Positions 25,690-34,526 are shown, counted from the stretch's first letter. The stretch is 64,000 nt of DNA from Candidatus Latescibacterota bacterium (GCA_030658975.1 JAUSBL010000002.1:1-64000), one strand, 5' to 3'. Notes: a model not told the origin generated them from the sequence alone. Numbers and translations: made by a program.

Positions 25690-27233
25690 TTCGCGCGCCC
25701 CGCCAGCGCCAGCAGGTCGCGCCAGCGCTCCGCGACATCGCGCTTCACTTCCTCATCCATGCGCACGAGCGGCGGCCACTCGCGGCGGAAGCCGTCCTCA
25801 CCCTCCCACTTCGCGGTGGCGTCGATCCCCATCTTGCCGCCCAGGAACTGCACGTTCACGGCATGGTCGAGGTGGTCGACGGGACCGTCGACGAAGAACG
25901 TGTCGCGCCGGGGGTCGATGGAGTTGGTCACGCGCCACACGACTTCGCGCGGGTCGTGGACGTCGACGTCCGCGTCGACCACCACGATGGTCTTGCAGAA
26001 CATCATCTGGCCCATGCCCCACAGCGCGTGGCAGACCTTGCGCGCGTGCCCCGGGTACTGCTTGCGGATCGCCACGATGGCCAGGTTGTGGAAGCAGGCC
26101 TCCGGCGGCAGGTGGTAGTCGACGACCTCGGGCAGCGGCTTCTGCATCAGCGGCAGGAACAGGCGCTCGGTGGCCCAGCCCAGCCACTTGTCCTCCATCG
26201 GCGGGATGCCCACGATGGTCGACGGGTAGACGGGGTCGCGGCGCGAGGTGATGGCGGTCACGTGGAAGACCGGGAACTCCTCGGGCAGCGTGTAGAAACC
26301 GGTGTGATCGCCGAACGGCCCTTCACTGCGGCGCTCGCCGGGGTCGACGTAGCCCTCGATGACGAAGTCGGCCTCGGCCGGCACCTCCAGGTCGCAGGTC
26401 AGGGCCCTGGTCCAGGCGATCGGGGCGCCCTGCAGGAAGCCGGCGAACATCGACTCGTCGATCTCCGGCGGCAGCGGCGCCGTCGCGGCGTAGGTCAGCG
26501 ACGGCGGCCCGCCGAGCGCGACGCAGACAGGCATGCGCTCGCCGCGCCGCTCGCTGGCGCGGTAGTGGTCGGCGCCGGTCTTGTGCAGCTGCCAGTGCAT
26601 GCCGGTGGTGCGGCCGTCGTAGACCTGCATCCGGTACATGCCGATGTTGCGCCGGCCGGTCTCGGGGTTGCGCGTGATGACCAGCGGCAGGGTGATGAAC
26701 GGGCCGCCGTCCTGCGGCCAGGTCGTCAGCACGGGCATGAGGTCCAGGAGGCCGCGACGGTCCAGTTCCTCGCCGCGGACCACGACCTCCTGGCAGGGAC
26801 CGCCGGCGACCGTGCGGGGCATGCCGGCGCTCCAGTCCCGGGCCTTGCCCAGCAGCTTCAGCTTCCCCCAGAGCCCCTCGGGGGGGGCGAGCTCCAGGGG
26901 CTCGCGCACCCGGGCGACGGCCTCCTCCAGGGACTCGCAGCCCAGGGCCCAGGCCATCCGGCGGCGCGAGGCGAACAGGTTCATGGCCAGGGGGACCGGC
27001 CGGCCGTCGGCCGTCGTGGCGCGGGTTGTGCGGCCGGCCCGCTCGCTCCAGCGACCGGGGCGCGGGTCCTCGAAGAGCAGGGCGGGACCCTCGCCGGCCT
27101 TGACGAAGCGGTCGGCGATCTCACCGGCCTCCAGGACCGGGTCGACGGGCTCCCGGACGCGCACCAGGTCGCCGGCCTGCTCGAGCAGGGCGATGAACGC
27201 CTTGAGGTTCCTGGCGGGAAGCTCGGCCATCAT
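25686..27233 (-). CDS. UbiD-family prenyl-FMN decarboxylase (likely MqnL-like)
   Basis: Decarboxylates an aromatic acid using prenylated FMN supplied by UbiX. Product of 515 residues. Family signatures: GMYRMQVYDGRTTGMHWQLHKTGADHY (cofactor and metal site), FVIEGYVDPGERRSEGPFGDHTGFY (the ExxP-region with catalytic Glu and Arg), and VDADVDVHDPREVVWRVTNSIDPRRDTFF near the end. AAAGG precedes tandem ATG ATG codons; the first is annotated. It is first in the operon with menG, ubiX and the UbiA-like gene, and is divergent from an ECF sigma gene. The substrate, likely 1,4-dihydroxy-6-naphthoate or its prenylated form, is inferred from context. Confidence 0.93.
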   Translation of the reverse strand: MMAELPARNLKAFIALLEQAGDLVRVREPVDPVLEAGEIADRFVKAGEGPALLFEDPRPGRWSERAGRTTRATTADGRPVPLAMNLFASRRRMAWALGCESLEEAVARVREPLELAPPEGLWGKLKLLGKARDWSAGMPRTVAGGPCQEVVVRGEELDRRGLLDLMPVLTTWPQDGGPFITLPLVITRNPETGRRNIGMYRMQVYDGRTTGMHWQLHKTGADHYRASERRGERMPVCVALGGPPSLTYAATAPLPPEIDESMFAGFLQGAPIAWTRALTCDLEVPAEADFVIEGYVDPGERRSEGPFGDHTGFYTLPEEFPVFHVTAITSRRDPVYPSTIVGIPPMEDKWLGWATERLFLPLMQKPLPEVVDYHLPPEACFHNLAIVAIRKQYPGHARKVCHALWGMGQMMFCKTIVVVDADVDVHDPREVVWRVTNSIDPRRDTFFVDGPVDHLDHAVNVQFLGGKMGIDATAKWEGEDGFRREWPPLVRMDEEVKRDVAERWRDLLALAGRAK

Positions 27234-27383
27234 GAGACCTTTCGGGGAACGAGGCGCCACGACGGCGCCCGATGTGGTATATTCAGCAGAACGTAGCAGA
27301 GTCGTCCCCGGGCGGCAAGCAGGCCGGCAGGCCCGAGTCCGGGGTGTGTTTCCAGGCAACCGATCCGGGACATCGTCATTGTC

Positions 27384-28028
27384 ATGAAGCGAGAGGGACA
27401 GCCTGGACTGCGACCGGTACCTGCGGACGACTTCGATCCGATGACGGCCGAGGTCGACGATCCGCGCCGGCTCGACTACGAGCGGGTCTGCATCCAGGAT
27501 GCGAAGGCCGATCCGGAAGCGTTCAACTATCTCTACGATTATTACTACGAACGGATCTTTCGCTTCCTCTACAACCGGCTCCTGAACCGGGTGGACGCCC
27601 AGGACCTGACCTCCGACGTGTTCCACCTCGCCCTGGACCGGATCTGGCAGTTCCGGTGGCGGAACAAACCGTTCGTGACGTGGCTCTACCGGATCGCGAT
27701 CAACAGGCTGAACCGCCACTACAAGCTGGCGAGACGACAGCAGGTCTGGTTCACGCCCCTGAACGTCCTGGGCGAGGAAGTGCTCGTGGACACCGAGTCG
27801 AGCCCCGCCCTGAAGCTGGAGAAGACCCGGCTGCGCCTGCGGATCGACAGGCACCTCGGCGAGCTGGCGCACGAGGAACGCAACTGGCTCGCCCTGCGCT
27901 ACTACGAAGATCTGCCCGTGAAGGAGATCGCCGCGATCTACGGCGTCCCCGAGGGCACGATGAAGGCCCGGCTGCACCGCACGCTCGGCAAGCTGCACCG
28001 CGCCATGACGGACGGCCGCCTGGAATGA
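27384..28028 (+). CDS. ECF-type RNA polymerase sigma factor
   Basis: A 214-residue sigma factor. Region 2 contains FNYLYDYYYERIFRFLYNRLLNRVDAQDLTSDVFHLALDR and TWLYRIAINRLNRHYK; region 4 contains ERNWLALRYYEDLPVKEIAAIYGVPEGTMKARLHRTLGKLHRAM. About 35 N-terminal residues precede region 2, longer than usual. No strong Shine-Dalgarno is visible before the ATG. It is followed after 4 nt by a membrane protein that takes the place of the usual zinc-finger anti-sigma factor. Confidence 0.92.
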   Translation: MKREGQPGLRPVPADDFDPMTAEVDDPRRLDYERVCIQDAKADPEAFNYLYDYYYERIFRFLYNRLLNRVDAQDLTSDVFHLALDRIWQFRWRNKPFVTWLYRIAINRLNRHYKLARRQQVWFTPLNVLGEEVLVDTESSPALKLEKTRLRLRIDRHLGELAHEERNWLALRYYEDLPVKEIAAIYGVPEGTMKARLHRTLGKLHRAMTDGRLE

Positions 28029-28032
28029 CGGG

Positions 28033-28740
28033 ATGGTTACGACGGGCATGACCGATCACGACGATCTGGAACTCCAGCTGAGCGAAACACGCATCGCGCC
28101 CCGGTCCGACCCCGCGCACCGGGAAGCGCTGCGCGCGGAGCTGCGGGCGCGGATACGCAGCCGGCGGTCCGTGCGGCCCCTCGTCCTGGCCGCGATCGCG
28201 GTGGTGACGCTGGGTGCGACCTTCACCAACCAGCCGGCGCTGGAATCGACGGGCGTGAGGCTTGAAGTCGCCGGTATCGTCGACGACGGCTCCGCGACGT
28301 TCTCGACCCGCGAGGGTGCCCCTCCCAGCTTCATCTTCGGCCGCACCAACTCTTCGGTCAAACCGGAGGAACTCGCAAGCTTGAAACTGCGGTTGGAAGA
28401 GAAGCGCATGGCGTACATGGAGGGGCGTCTGGACCTGACCAGCGCCGCCGGTCTGACCTTCGAGGGGATGACTGCCTACTTTCTCGGCTATGGGGAAGAC
28501 AGCGACGGATTCTACTTCCCGATCGATATCGGCAAGATCGAAGCCGGCGACCGGTACCACAGGTTCGTCACGAGCCCGCGCTATGCCGAGATCTGCAATC
28601 TGGCCTATCAGGGGAACCTAGCCGGCGCATCGACGGATACGATCATGCTCGACGGACACGCGGTCGTGATGACGTCCTGGCGTTTGACGGAGCCGGAATT
28701 CGGCACCATCGTCTACCATCTGGGCACCCCGCTCAACTGA
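28033..28740 (+). CDS. Single-pass membrane protein paired with ECF sigma factor
   Basis: Product of 235 residues: an acidic then basic cytoplasmic N-terminus of about 55 residues (DLELQLSETRIAPRSDPAHREALRAELRARIRSRRS), one transmembrane helix (VRPLVLAAIAVVTLGATF), and a ~160-residue extracytoplasmic domain with a helical RxEEKRMAYMEGRLDLTSAAG segment. It has no HxxxCxxC zinc motif, so it is not a classical zf-HC2 anti-sigma factor, but its position and topology suggest that role. An alternative ATG is at 28048. The extracytoplasmic part resembles no sensor domain I know. It is convergent with the radical SAM gene, overlapping it by 8 nt. Confidence 0.8.
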   Translation: MVTTGMTDHDDLELQLSETRIAPRSDPAHREALRAELRARIRSRRSVRPLVLAAIAVVTLGATFTNQPALESTGVRLEVAGIVDDGSATFSTREGAPPSFIFGRTNSSVKPEELASLKLRLEEKRMAYMEGRLDLTSAAGLTFEGMTAYFLGYGEDSDGFYFPIDIGKIEAGDRYHRFVTSPRYAEICNLAYQGNLAGASTDTIMLDGHAVVMTSWRLTEPEFGTIVYHLGTPLN

Positions 28741-30196
28741 CGCTGCTATCCTTCAGGTGGTCCAGGGCGTGCGGGCCGCGCGCCAGCAGTTCCACCCACA
28801 GGCGCAACATCTCCTCGAATCCCTCGCGGACGGACTCGCAGGCCACCTGCGGCACGGCGCCGACGCGCCCGGTCTTCCTGTCGATCATCGCCGAAAAGCA
28901 GAGCCCGCAATGGCGCAGGGCCCAGCAGTCCGCGCAACGCCCGCCGAGGGCGTCGAACCAGTCCCGTTCGAGGCGGTCGATGGCGTCGAAATCGAAGCCG
29001 CGACGCACGTCGCCGAGGCCGAACGCCGTACCGACGCGCTCGCAGGGCTGCAACGTGCCATCGCTGCCCACGTGCAGGCGGCGCAGTCCGGGCGCGCAGG
29101 CCCCGCCCGGCCGGAAGAATTCGCCCAGCGGTCGGGTGTCGCGGTGGTAGAACCGGATCAGGGGACCGTCGAACCAGGAACGCACCAACGGCCCGAGGTC
29201 GGCGTGACGACCGGTCGCGCAGGCTTCGACGTAGGCGGCGCGGGCCCGCGCCCAACCGTCCTCCGCCGGTGGGGTCCCCAGCGGTGTCGACGGCAGGACG
29301 GCGTCATCCGCCCCTTCCAGATCGGCGTAGGATGCGCCTACAGGGAGGTCGGGAATTCCGAGTTCGCGTCCCAGTTCCCCGAAGAAGGAGTCAGCCTCCA
29401 TCATGTCCGACCCCGGCGCGAGCGTCGCCTGGAAGCGCAGGCGTCCCGCGACGGCCGGGTCCCGGTCGAGCAGACGCCGCATTCCGGCGAGCACCGCGGC
29501 GTGCGTGGGCCGTCCGCCGGCCGTGGGCCGCCAGCGGTCGTGGATCGCCTCCGGGCCGTCCAGGCTCACCTGCAGGTGCAGGCCCAGTTCGGCAACGAGT
29601 TCCACCATGGTGTCGTCCAGCAGGGTCCCGTTGGTGTCCAAGACGATCCGGACCCGGGGGCGTCGCGAATCGCGGACCATCTGCGCGACCAGACGGATGA
29701 GACCGGGCGCCAGCAGCGGCTCGCCCCCGTAGAGCGAGATCGACGGCATCTCGCCGCCGGCGCGATCCAGGAATAGCCCGACGGCTGCACGCACCGTGTC
29801 CGACGACATCTGCCGGTCGCCGTGGGGCCGGGTCCAGGATGCGGCTAGCGTGTGCGGGCAGTAGGCGCAACGCAGGTTGCAGCGCTCGTCCAGGGTCAGG
29901 GTCAGCTGGGAAAGACGGTCCAGGTACTCGTCGCGACGTTCACGACCCTGCCGTTTCGGCGCCAGGCGGGGTCGCTGCGTCCTGAACAGGCCCAGCGCAT
30001 CCCTCGCTTCCCTGATCTCCTGCTCCGCGGCCGAGTCGCCGGCCAAGCCACCAGGATCGGATACCTGAGCATCCAGCCGGGCGGCGACCGCCGGTGATAC
30101 GGACGCGACCTGATCGGTCCCGGCATCGTAGACGTAGTCCTGGCCGCTCTGCCGCCAGACCCGGCAGATTGCGCGGCCTGGGTCAGGCGCGACCAC
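28733..30196 (-). CDS. Radical SAM/SPASM peptide maturase
   Basis: Product of 487 residues. Residues ~1-95 look like an RRE-type start (YVYDAGTDQVASVSPAVAARL, as in other peptide maturases). The radical SAM core has CNLRCAYC (Cys 106, 110, 113) and SLYGGEPLLAPGL. The SPASM region has CAPGLRRLHVGSDGTLQPC, then CADCWALRHCGLC (Cx2Cx5Cx2C) and a final Cys in VACESV, enough to bind two auxiliary [4Fe-4S] clusters. The GTG start lies inside the 3' end of a small gene for a peptide with five alternating cysteines, a 14-nt overlap that implies translational coupling. It likely installs cross-links on that peptide; anaerobic sulfatase-maturase-like activity is the main alternative. Confidence 0.9.
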   Translation of the reverse strand: MVAPDPGRAICRVWRQSGQDYVYDAGTDQVASVSPAVAARLDAQVSDPGGLAGDSAAEQEIREARDALGLFRTQRPRLAPKRQGRERRDEYLDRLSQLTLTLDERCNLRCAYCPHTLAASWTRPHGDRQMSSDTVRAAVGLFLDRAGGEMPSISLYGGEPLLAPGLIRLVAQMVRDSRRPRVRIVLDTNGTLLDDTMVELVAELGLHLQVSLDGPEAIHDRWRPTAGGRPTHAAVLAGMRRLLDRDPAVAGRLRFQATLAPGSDMMEADSFFGELGRELGIPDLPVGASYADLEGADDAVLPSTPLGTPPAEDGWARARAAYVEACATGRHADLGPLVRSWFDGPLIRFYHRDTRPLGEFFRPGGACAPGLRRLHVGSDGTLQPCERVGTAFGLGDVRRGFDFDAIDRLERDWFDALGGRCADCWALRHCGLCFSAMIDRKTGRVGAVPQVACESVREGFEEMLRLWVELLARGPHALDHLKDSSVS

Positions 30197-30368
30197 GCTT
30201 GCCGAGGATGGTCGGTAACGCTTTGGGGTCGTTGCTGGGCGATCTCGTCGGTTTGTTGACGACGGAATCGCCAGCCGCGCAACCGCAGATGCAATCGCAG
30301 TTGCACGCCCCGTCGGTGATGGATGTCCGGGTTTCGGGGCGGTGGTCCGGCTCGACGATTTTGATCAT
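30183..30368 (-). CDS. Putative RiPP precursor with CxCxCxCxC core
   Basis: A 61-residue peptide beginning MIKIVEPDHRPETRTSITDG, then ACNCDCICGCAAGD with five Cys at every second position (codons at 30303, 30297, 30291, 30285 and 30279), then a basic Pro/Lys/Arg-rich end (PTRSPSNDPKALPTILGKRGRA). It overlaps the start of the radical SAM/SPASM gene by 14 nt. There is no signal peptide. GGGAG lies 10 nt before this ATG; another ATG at 30377 would add three residues but is only 1 nt from the GGGAG. The layout (polar leader, Cys-dense core, adjacent SPASM enzyme) is that of a ribosomally made, post-translationally modified peptide. Metal binding by the unmodified Cys is a possible alternative. 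Confidence 0.7.
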   Translation of the reverse strand: MIKIVEPDHRPETRTSITDGACNCDCICGCAAGDSVVNKPTRSPSNDPKALPTILGKRGRA

Positions 30369-30721
30369 GCGGCTCATTCTCCCGGTGGCCGGGCGAGGGC
30401 CTTCAACAGCATACACTTACCGCGGCTGCCAAATGTGAAAATAATGCGGATTGACTGTGAAACCATGCAACGTTTCATCGTCTCGGTACTTGTATGTGTT
30501 GTCGGAGAAGAGTTCGGGGGGACAAACCATTCCAAGTGACATCGGGATTCCGAAACACTGTGCGAAGCTCTAGTGAGTCGCGAACCTACCTTCCCCCCGT
30601 ACTCTTGGCCGGAACTTCCTTTTCGAGAATGACCTACGGGCGAGGGCCATTCGGGGGAGTTCCGGCCTTCCTCTTCCTTCCAGCAGTGCAGGCGGGGGTC
30701 GAGAGGGCGAGGCGCCGCTGA
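30369..30721. other. Intergenic region upstream of the RiPP-like genes
   Basis: About 350 bp with lower G+C than the surroundings. It likely carries the leftward promoter for the peptide/maturase pair. GGCCGGAACT (30607-30616) and AGTTCCGGCC (30658-30667) form a perfect 10-bp inverted repeat 55 nt past the methyltransferase stop, perhaps a 3' UTR structure. Small frames here lack ribosome-binding sites and are not annotated. Confidence 0.5.
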
Positions 30722-31360
30722 TCAGCGGCGCCTCGCTACCAGTTCGATCAGGCCCGCGCGGGGGCCGTCCGTCGCGTTCTCCCCGATCAGCGGCATGTAT
30801 TCCCGGTGGTGCAGCGTGTTCCAGCCGCGGAACAGGTTGCGCACGACGCCGCGCGCCAGGTAGGTGCGGTACTCCCCGCCCGGACCGCGGAAGCTGTGCA
30901 GGCCCGCGCGCTCCCAGGTCGCGCTCACGTCGTCGTAGGACGCGTCGTCCACGTGCCGCGCCGTCAGGAACAGCAGCGATCCGTGCGCCGTCCAGCTGAA
31001 GATGCGGTGCAGCAGGCTCGCGTTGTCCGTGCGCGACAGGCGCGGCAGCAGATCGTAGCAGAGCAGCGCGTCGTAAGGCTGCGCTCCCGGGTCATGATCC
31101 AGGATCGATTCCCGGTAGGCGACGAGGTCCAGGCCGGCGGCGGCCGCGGCCCCGGTCAGCTGCGCCTCGACGTCGTCGGTCGCGGCGAGCGCGGTGACGC
31201 GGTAACCGGCGCCGGCCAGGTACCGAGCGCGGCGGCCATCGCCGGCATCGAGGTCGAGGATCCGCCCGCTGGGGCGGATCTGGTCCAGGAAATCATCGAG
31301 CAGGGCGTCCGGTGCCTCGCCGGCGACTTCGACGACTTCGGCGACATTCGTTTCTAGCAT
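30722..31360 (-). CDS. Class I SAM-dependent methyltransferase (TehB/UbiE-like)
   Basis: A 212-residue Rossmann methyltransferase: motif I GRILDLDAGDGRRARYLAGAGY, motif II region VTALAATDD, motif IV YDALLCYDLLPRLS, then LLFLTARHVDDASYDD. The substrate is unknown. It is co-directional with, and about 350 bp upstream of, the five-cysteine peptide and its radical SAM enzyme, so it could be a further tailoring enzyme, but a separate transcription unit is just as likely. The Shine-Dalgarno is weak (ACGAG). Confidence 0.8.
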   Translation of the reverse strand: MLETNVAEVVEVAGEAPDALLDDFLDQIRPSGRILDLDAGDGRRARYLAGAGYRVTALAATDDVEAQLTGAAAAAGLDLVAYRESILDHDPGAQPYDALLCYDLLPRLSRTDNASLLHRIFSWTAHGSLLFLTARHVDDASYDDVSATWERAGLHSFRGPGGEYRTYLARGVVRNLFRGWNTLHHREYMPLIGENATDGPRAGLIELVARRR

Positions 31361-31507
31361 GGCACGCTCGTGGTTGAGGACATGCCGAACTGGGCGATCG
31401 GAGAAGAAGATCGGCAGGCGATCCTCACGGTTGAGCAGAAAATGCGGTGATCGGCAGAGGGGTGCCCGGGGCCCTGGGCGGTCCCCTTCGGCCTTCAGGT
31501 CGCGGGA

Positions 31508-32098
31508 TTACTGCGAATACAGGTTTTTGACCTCGCCCCAGGTCCCCTGCTCGTCGGCGTCGCCGTTGTTCAGGGTGAACACGGGCCGGTCGAAGTCGCC
31601 GCTGCAGACGGTCGCGGGCGTATTGACCCCGAGCGTGTGGAGGTAGCCGGGCGTCCCGTCGGGGAAGCTGGCCGAACCGGGCGCCGGCCCCACCTTGAAG
31701 AACAACGGGCCCTCTCCCAGCAGCTTCACGGTCATGTAGAGCAGCGGCACCATGCCGGCGCTGTTCGGCATCAAGCCGTCCACGCCCAGTCCCACCAGAA
31801 AATCGTCAGTATCGTTGTCGAAATCCATACCGGCGGTCAGTGTCCAGTTGCCCACATAGGTGGCCGACCCTTCGACGGTCACGCGGGCTTCCCAGCCCAG
31901 AACCGGCGATCCCGAAGGCTGGGCGAGCACCAGATAGACGGTGCAGGACCCCGGCACGGCCACCTCGACATTCCCGCCGCCGGGCCCGGACGTAACGTCG
32001 GTGCAGATGCAGAACACGTCGGACTCGGCCGAAGCGGCGGCGGCCGCGCCGAGCGTCAGCACGAAGACGAGTACGAGGGCGGGGCGTGGGTAACGCAT
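31508..32098 (-). CDS. Exported 'CIC-domain' protein, WGEVKNLYSQ tail
   Basis: Product of 196 residues. GGAGGG is 7 nt before this ATG and only 1 nt before an ATG two codons upstream, which decides the start. After a signal peptide ending ASAE comes a ~165-residue domain beginning VFCICTDVTSG, containing VLGWEARVTVEG and GTPGYLHTLGVNTPATVCSGDFDRPVFTLN. The same domain makes up the 35304-35951 protein and the N-terminus of the 773-residue protein at 32205-34526. It ends DEQGTWGEVKNLYSQ. Four conserved Cys suggest disulfides outside the cell. Function unknown; the fold looks like a cohesin-type beta sandwich. Confidence 0.78.
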   Translation of the reverse strand: MRYPRPALVLVFVLTLGAAAAASAESDVFCICTDVTSGPGGGNVEVAVPGSCTVYLVLAQPSGSPVLGWEARVTVEGSATYVGNWTLTAGMDFDNDTDDFLVGLGVDGLMPNSAGMVPLLYMTVKLLGEGPLFFKVGPAPGSASFPDGTPGYLHTLGVNTPATVCSGDFDRPVFTLNNGDADEQGTWGEVKNLYSQ

Positions 32099-32204
32099 CG
32101 GCATCCCTCCGGCGTCGGGCGGTGGCGGTCCGCGATTACCTTACAGAAAAGAGGGCGGCGGGACAAGCCGCAGCTGCCCCGCCGCCCCGCGACCGCCCGG
32201 CGGC

Positions 32205-34526
32205 TCAGCGCACCAGGCTCAACCTCACCACCGCGCCCGACGCGGCCCCGTCCACGTACAGCGCCGCGAAGTACGCGCCGCTGGCGACGTCGCGGCCCCG
32301 CTCGTCGGTGCCCAGCCACGTGACGCGGTTCTCCCCTGCCACGCCGTCGATCGCCCCGAGCCGCTTCACCACGCGGCCCTGCACGTCGTGGATCCGCACC
32401 TCGGCCCTGCCGGCCCGCGGCAGCGTCAGCACGATCTCGGTGCGCGGGTTGAACGGGTTCGGCACCGCGCGCAGCGCGCAGCGCCCCGACGGGATCTCCG
32501 GCGCGCCGGTCGACAGGTCCGGCGTGCGCAGGCGCACGATCACCGGTACGGCGCCGACGTCGAGGGTCAGGCTCGACTGTGCACGCATCGACATCACCGC
32601 GACGCGGTTCTGGTGGGGCAGGTAGACCTGCAGGTCCTCGTGGCCGCCCCACTCCGCGGCGTCCCAGCGCAGCGTGACCGGACCGGGCGCAGGCGCGGTG
32701 ACCACGAGGTCCCAGGCCACGTCCGCTTCGGTCGCCGCGCGGTAGTCGGCCGTGAGCTGGTCTCCGGTGCTGAGGTCCAGGGCCGAGCCGTCGAGCCACA
32801 GTTCGGGCCGGGACACGGCGGCCGGCGCGCGCGGCGGGCGGGGCTGGTCCCAGGCGGGGTCGAAGCCGTCGTTGGCCTTTTCGAGGCGCCCGACGGTCAG
32901 GGTCTCGGGGCTGCCGTCGAGGCCGAGGCTCAGGCGCCAGTTGAGGTCGTTGGGCTCGAAGGCGGGAGGGGCGGACTTGTCGGCGCCGATGTTGGTGTAG
33001 TGGAACCACAGGCTGACGCCGTTCATGTAGGCGGGCACCCAGTAACCGTGCCAGGGATGGAGAGTGGTCCGGGCCACGTAGGAGCCCGTCGAGTTCTGAT
33101 AGAAATAGACGTAGCTCCCGACGAGTCCCATCTGGACCGCCGTCGCGTAATCGTAGCGCGCGCCCTGGTACTCGACCGCGACATCGTTGAGGCTCATGAC
33201 CGTCCACAGCGGCGCGCCGAGCAGGTTCCAGCCGTTGGCCAGGGGCAACAAGGCGCCGTTGAGGTCACGCATCCCCTCCATCGTCCAGGTGATGGGGCTG
33301 GTCGCGCCCACCCAGTAGCCCCGGCCCTGCTGCATGGGGTCGGTCGACAGCATCTGCTGGTAGCCCGTATTTCCGTTGTGGCCGTAGACGAACGCGGTGC
33401 TGGCGATGTCGTCCAGCAGCACGGAGCCGATGGTGCCCGGCGCGTCCGGCAGCAGGGGCATGCCCACCAGGGACCAGCCGGTCGGCAGCAGGAGTGACGT
33501 CGGACTGAGAGGTGGGATCTGGTTCGGCCCCACCAGCAATTCGAAATGACGGACCTGCCCGGGCACGGAATTGAACGAATAGCTGAGGGCCGTTTCCCAG
33601 AGAAGCGCAACCTCGCCCGTGTCGAGGTCGATCAGTGTCATCACCCAGTTCGACGCCTGATTGAAGCTGGGCTGGAACGTAAGCGTCGCGACACCGCTCT
33701 GGTCGGTCAGGAAGCGCAACGGCCAGGTCTTGACCGTGGCCGACGGCACATAGGAGGCCCGGATGTCCGTCCGGAAGAACTCGCCCAGCGGCGAAGCCCA
33801 CTCCGCATGCGGGAAGCACAGCGAAACGTAGCCCGCAGGCGGGGCCGGCGGTTCGGGGATGTCCAGGTTCGGATCCAGCCCGTCCGTCGCGGTCTCCCCC
33901 ATGCCGGCGACATTGTTCAGATCACGGTACGCGCCGAGCGCCGCCGCGACCGTCAATGTGAATTCGTCCTCGAAGGGCGGAGGATTGTTCCCGTTGATGC
34001 TGAAGACCGGCGAATTGAAATCGCCGCCGCACACGGTCGCCGGCGTGTTGTAACCGAGCGTGTGCACGTAGCCGGGGGTGCCCTGGGGAAAGGAGACCGA
34101 TCCCGGGATCGGCCCGATGAAGAATTCGATGCTGGCGCTGCCGTTCACGATGATGGCCTGCATCGAACCCAGCACGATGACGTCCTGCGCGTTGGGGACC
34201 AGCGGCGAAGCCCCGTTGCCGATGACGAAATCCTGGGGGTCGCTGTCGACGTCCAGTCCGGACATCATCCACGTGCCGATCATGCTCGTGGCATTCGTCT
34301 GGGTGATCCTGGCCTCCCAGGCCAGAACGCGGCCGCCGCTCGGATTGAGAAGGCACAGGTAGATGTTCGTCGGCACGAAGATCGGGATGTCGGCGTTGCC
34401 GCCGCAGCTGGCGGGGGCCGTCGGGTCGATGCAGATGCAGAAGGCGTCCTGCTGCGCGAGGGCGCCGCCGGCCGTGGTCAGCAGGACCATGGCGATCGTC
34501 AGCAGGAAGCGGATCGAAGTTCGCAT
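32205..34526 (-). CDS. Exported three-part protein (CIC domain, DGYD domain, GWNLLG repeats) with FlgD/T9SS-like tail
   Basis: Product of 773 residues; GGAGGT precedes the ATG; signal peptide LLTIAMVLLTTAGGALAQ. Residues ~25-180 are the CIC domain found alone in the two flanking small genes (AFCICIDPT, LAWEARIT, GYVHTLGYNTPATVCGGDF). Residues ~188-345 are homologous to the whole 34600-35178 protein (ATDGLDPNLDIPEPPAPPAGYVSLCF). Next come two repeats with GWSLVGMPL and GWNLLGAPL, each ending in a GYWV strand, then another DGFDPAWDQPRPPRAPAA segment, and a sorting domain with NPFNPRTEIVLTL and RDVASGAYFAALY. It is effectively a fusion of its neighbours. Confidence 0.85.
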   Translation of the reverse strand: MRTSIRFLLTIAMVLLTTAGGALAQQDAFCICIDPTAPASCGGNADIPIFVPTNIYLCLLNPSGGRVLAWEARITQTNATSMIGTWMMSGLDVDSDPQDFVIGNGASPLVPNAQDVIVLGSMQAIIVNGSASIEFFIGPIPGSVSFPQGTPGYVHTLGYNTPATVCGGDFNSPVFSINGNNPPPFEDEFTLTVAAALGAYRDLNNVAGMGETATDGLDPNLDIPEPPAPPAGYVSLCFPHAEWASPLGEFFRTDIRASYVPSATVKTWPLRFLTDQSGVATLTFQPSFNQASNWVMTLIDLDTGEVALLWETALSYSFNSVPGQVRHFELLVGPNQIPPLSPTSLLLPTGWSLVGMPLLPDAPGTIGSVLLDDIASTAFVYGHNGNTGYQQMLSTDPMQQGRGYWVGATSPITWTMEGMRDLNGALLPLANGWNLLGAPLWTVMSLNDVAVEYQGARYDYATAVQMGLVGSYVYFYQNSTGSYVARTTLHPWHGYWVPAYMNGVSLWFHYTNIGADKSAPPAFEPNDLNWRLSLGLDGSPETLTVGRLEKANDGFDPAWDQPRPPRAPAAVSRPELWLDGSALDLSTGDQLTADYRAATEADVAWDLVVTAPAPGPVTLRWDAAEWGGHEDLQVYLPHQNRVAVMSMRAQSSLTLDVGAVPVIVRLRTPDLSTGAPEIPSGRCALRAVPNPFNPRTEIVLTLPRAGRAEVRIHDVQGRVVKRLGAIDGVAGENRVTWLGTDERGRDVASGAYFAALYVDGAASGAVVRLSLVR

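Noticed and set aside
30465-30539. 24-codon frame MQRFIVSVLVC... upstream of the RiPP-like genes
   Set aside because: No Shine-Dalgarno, opposite strand to the peptide genes, no supporting context.
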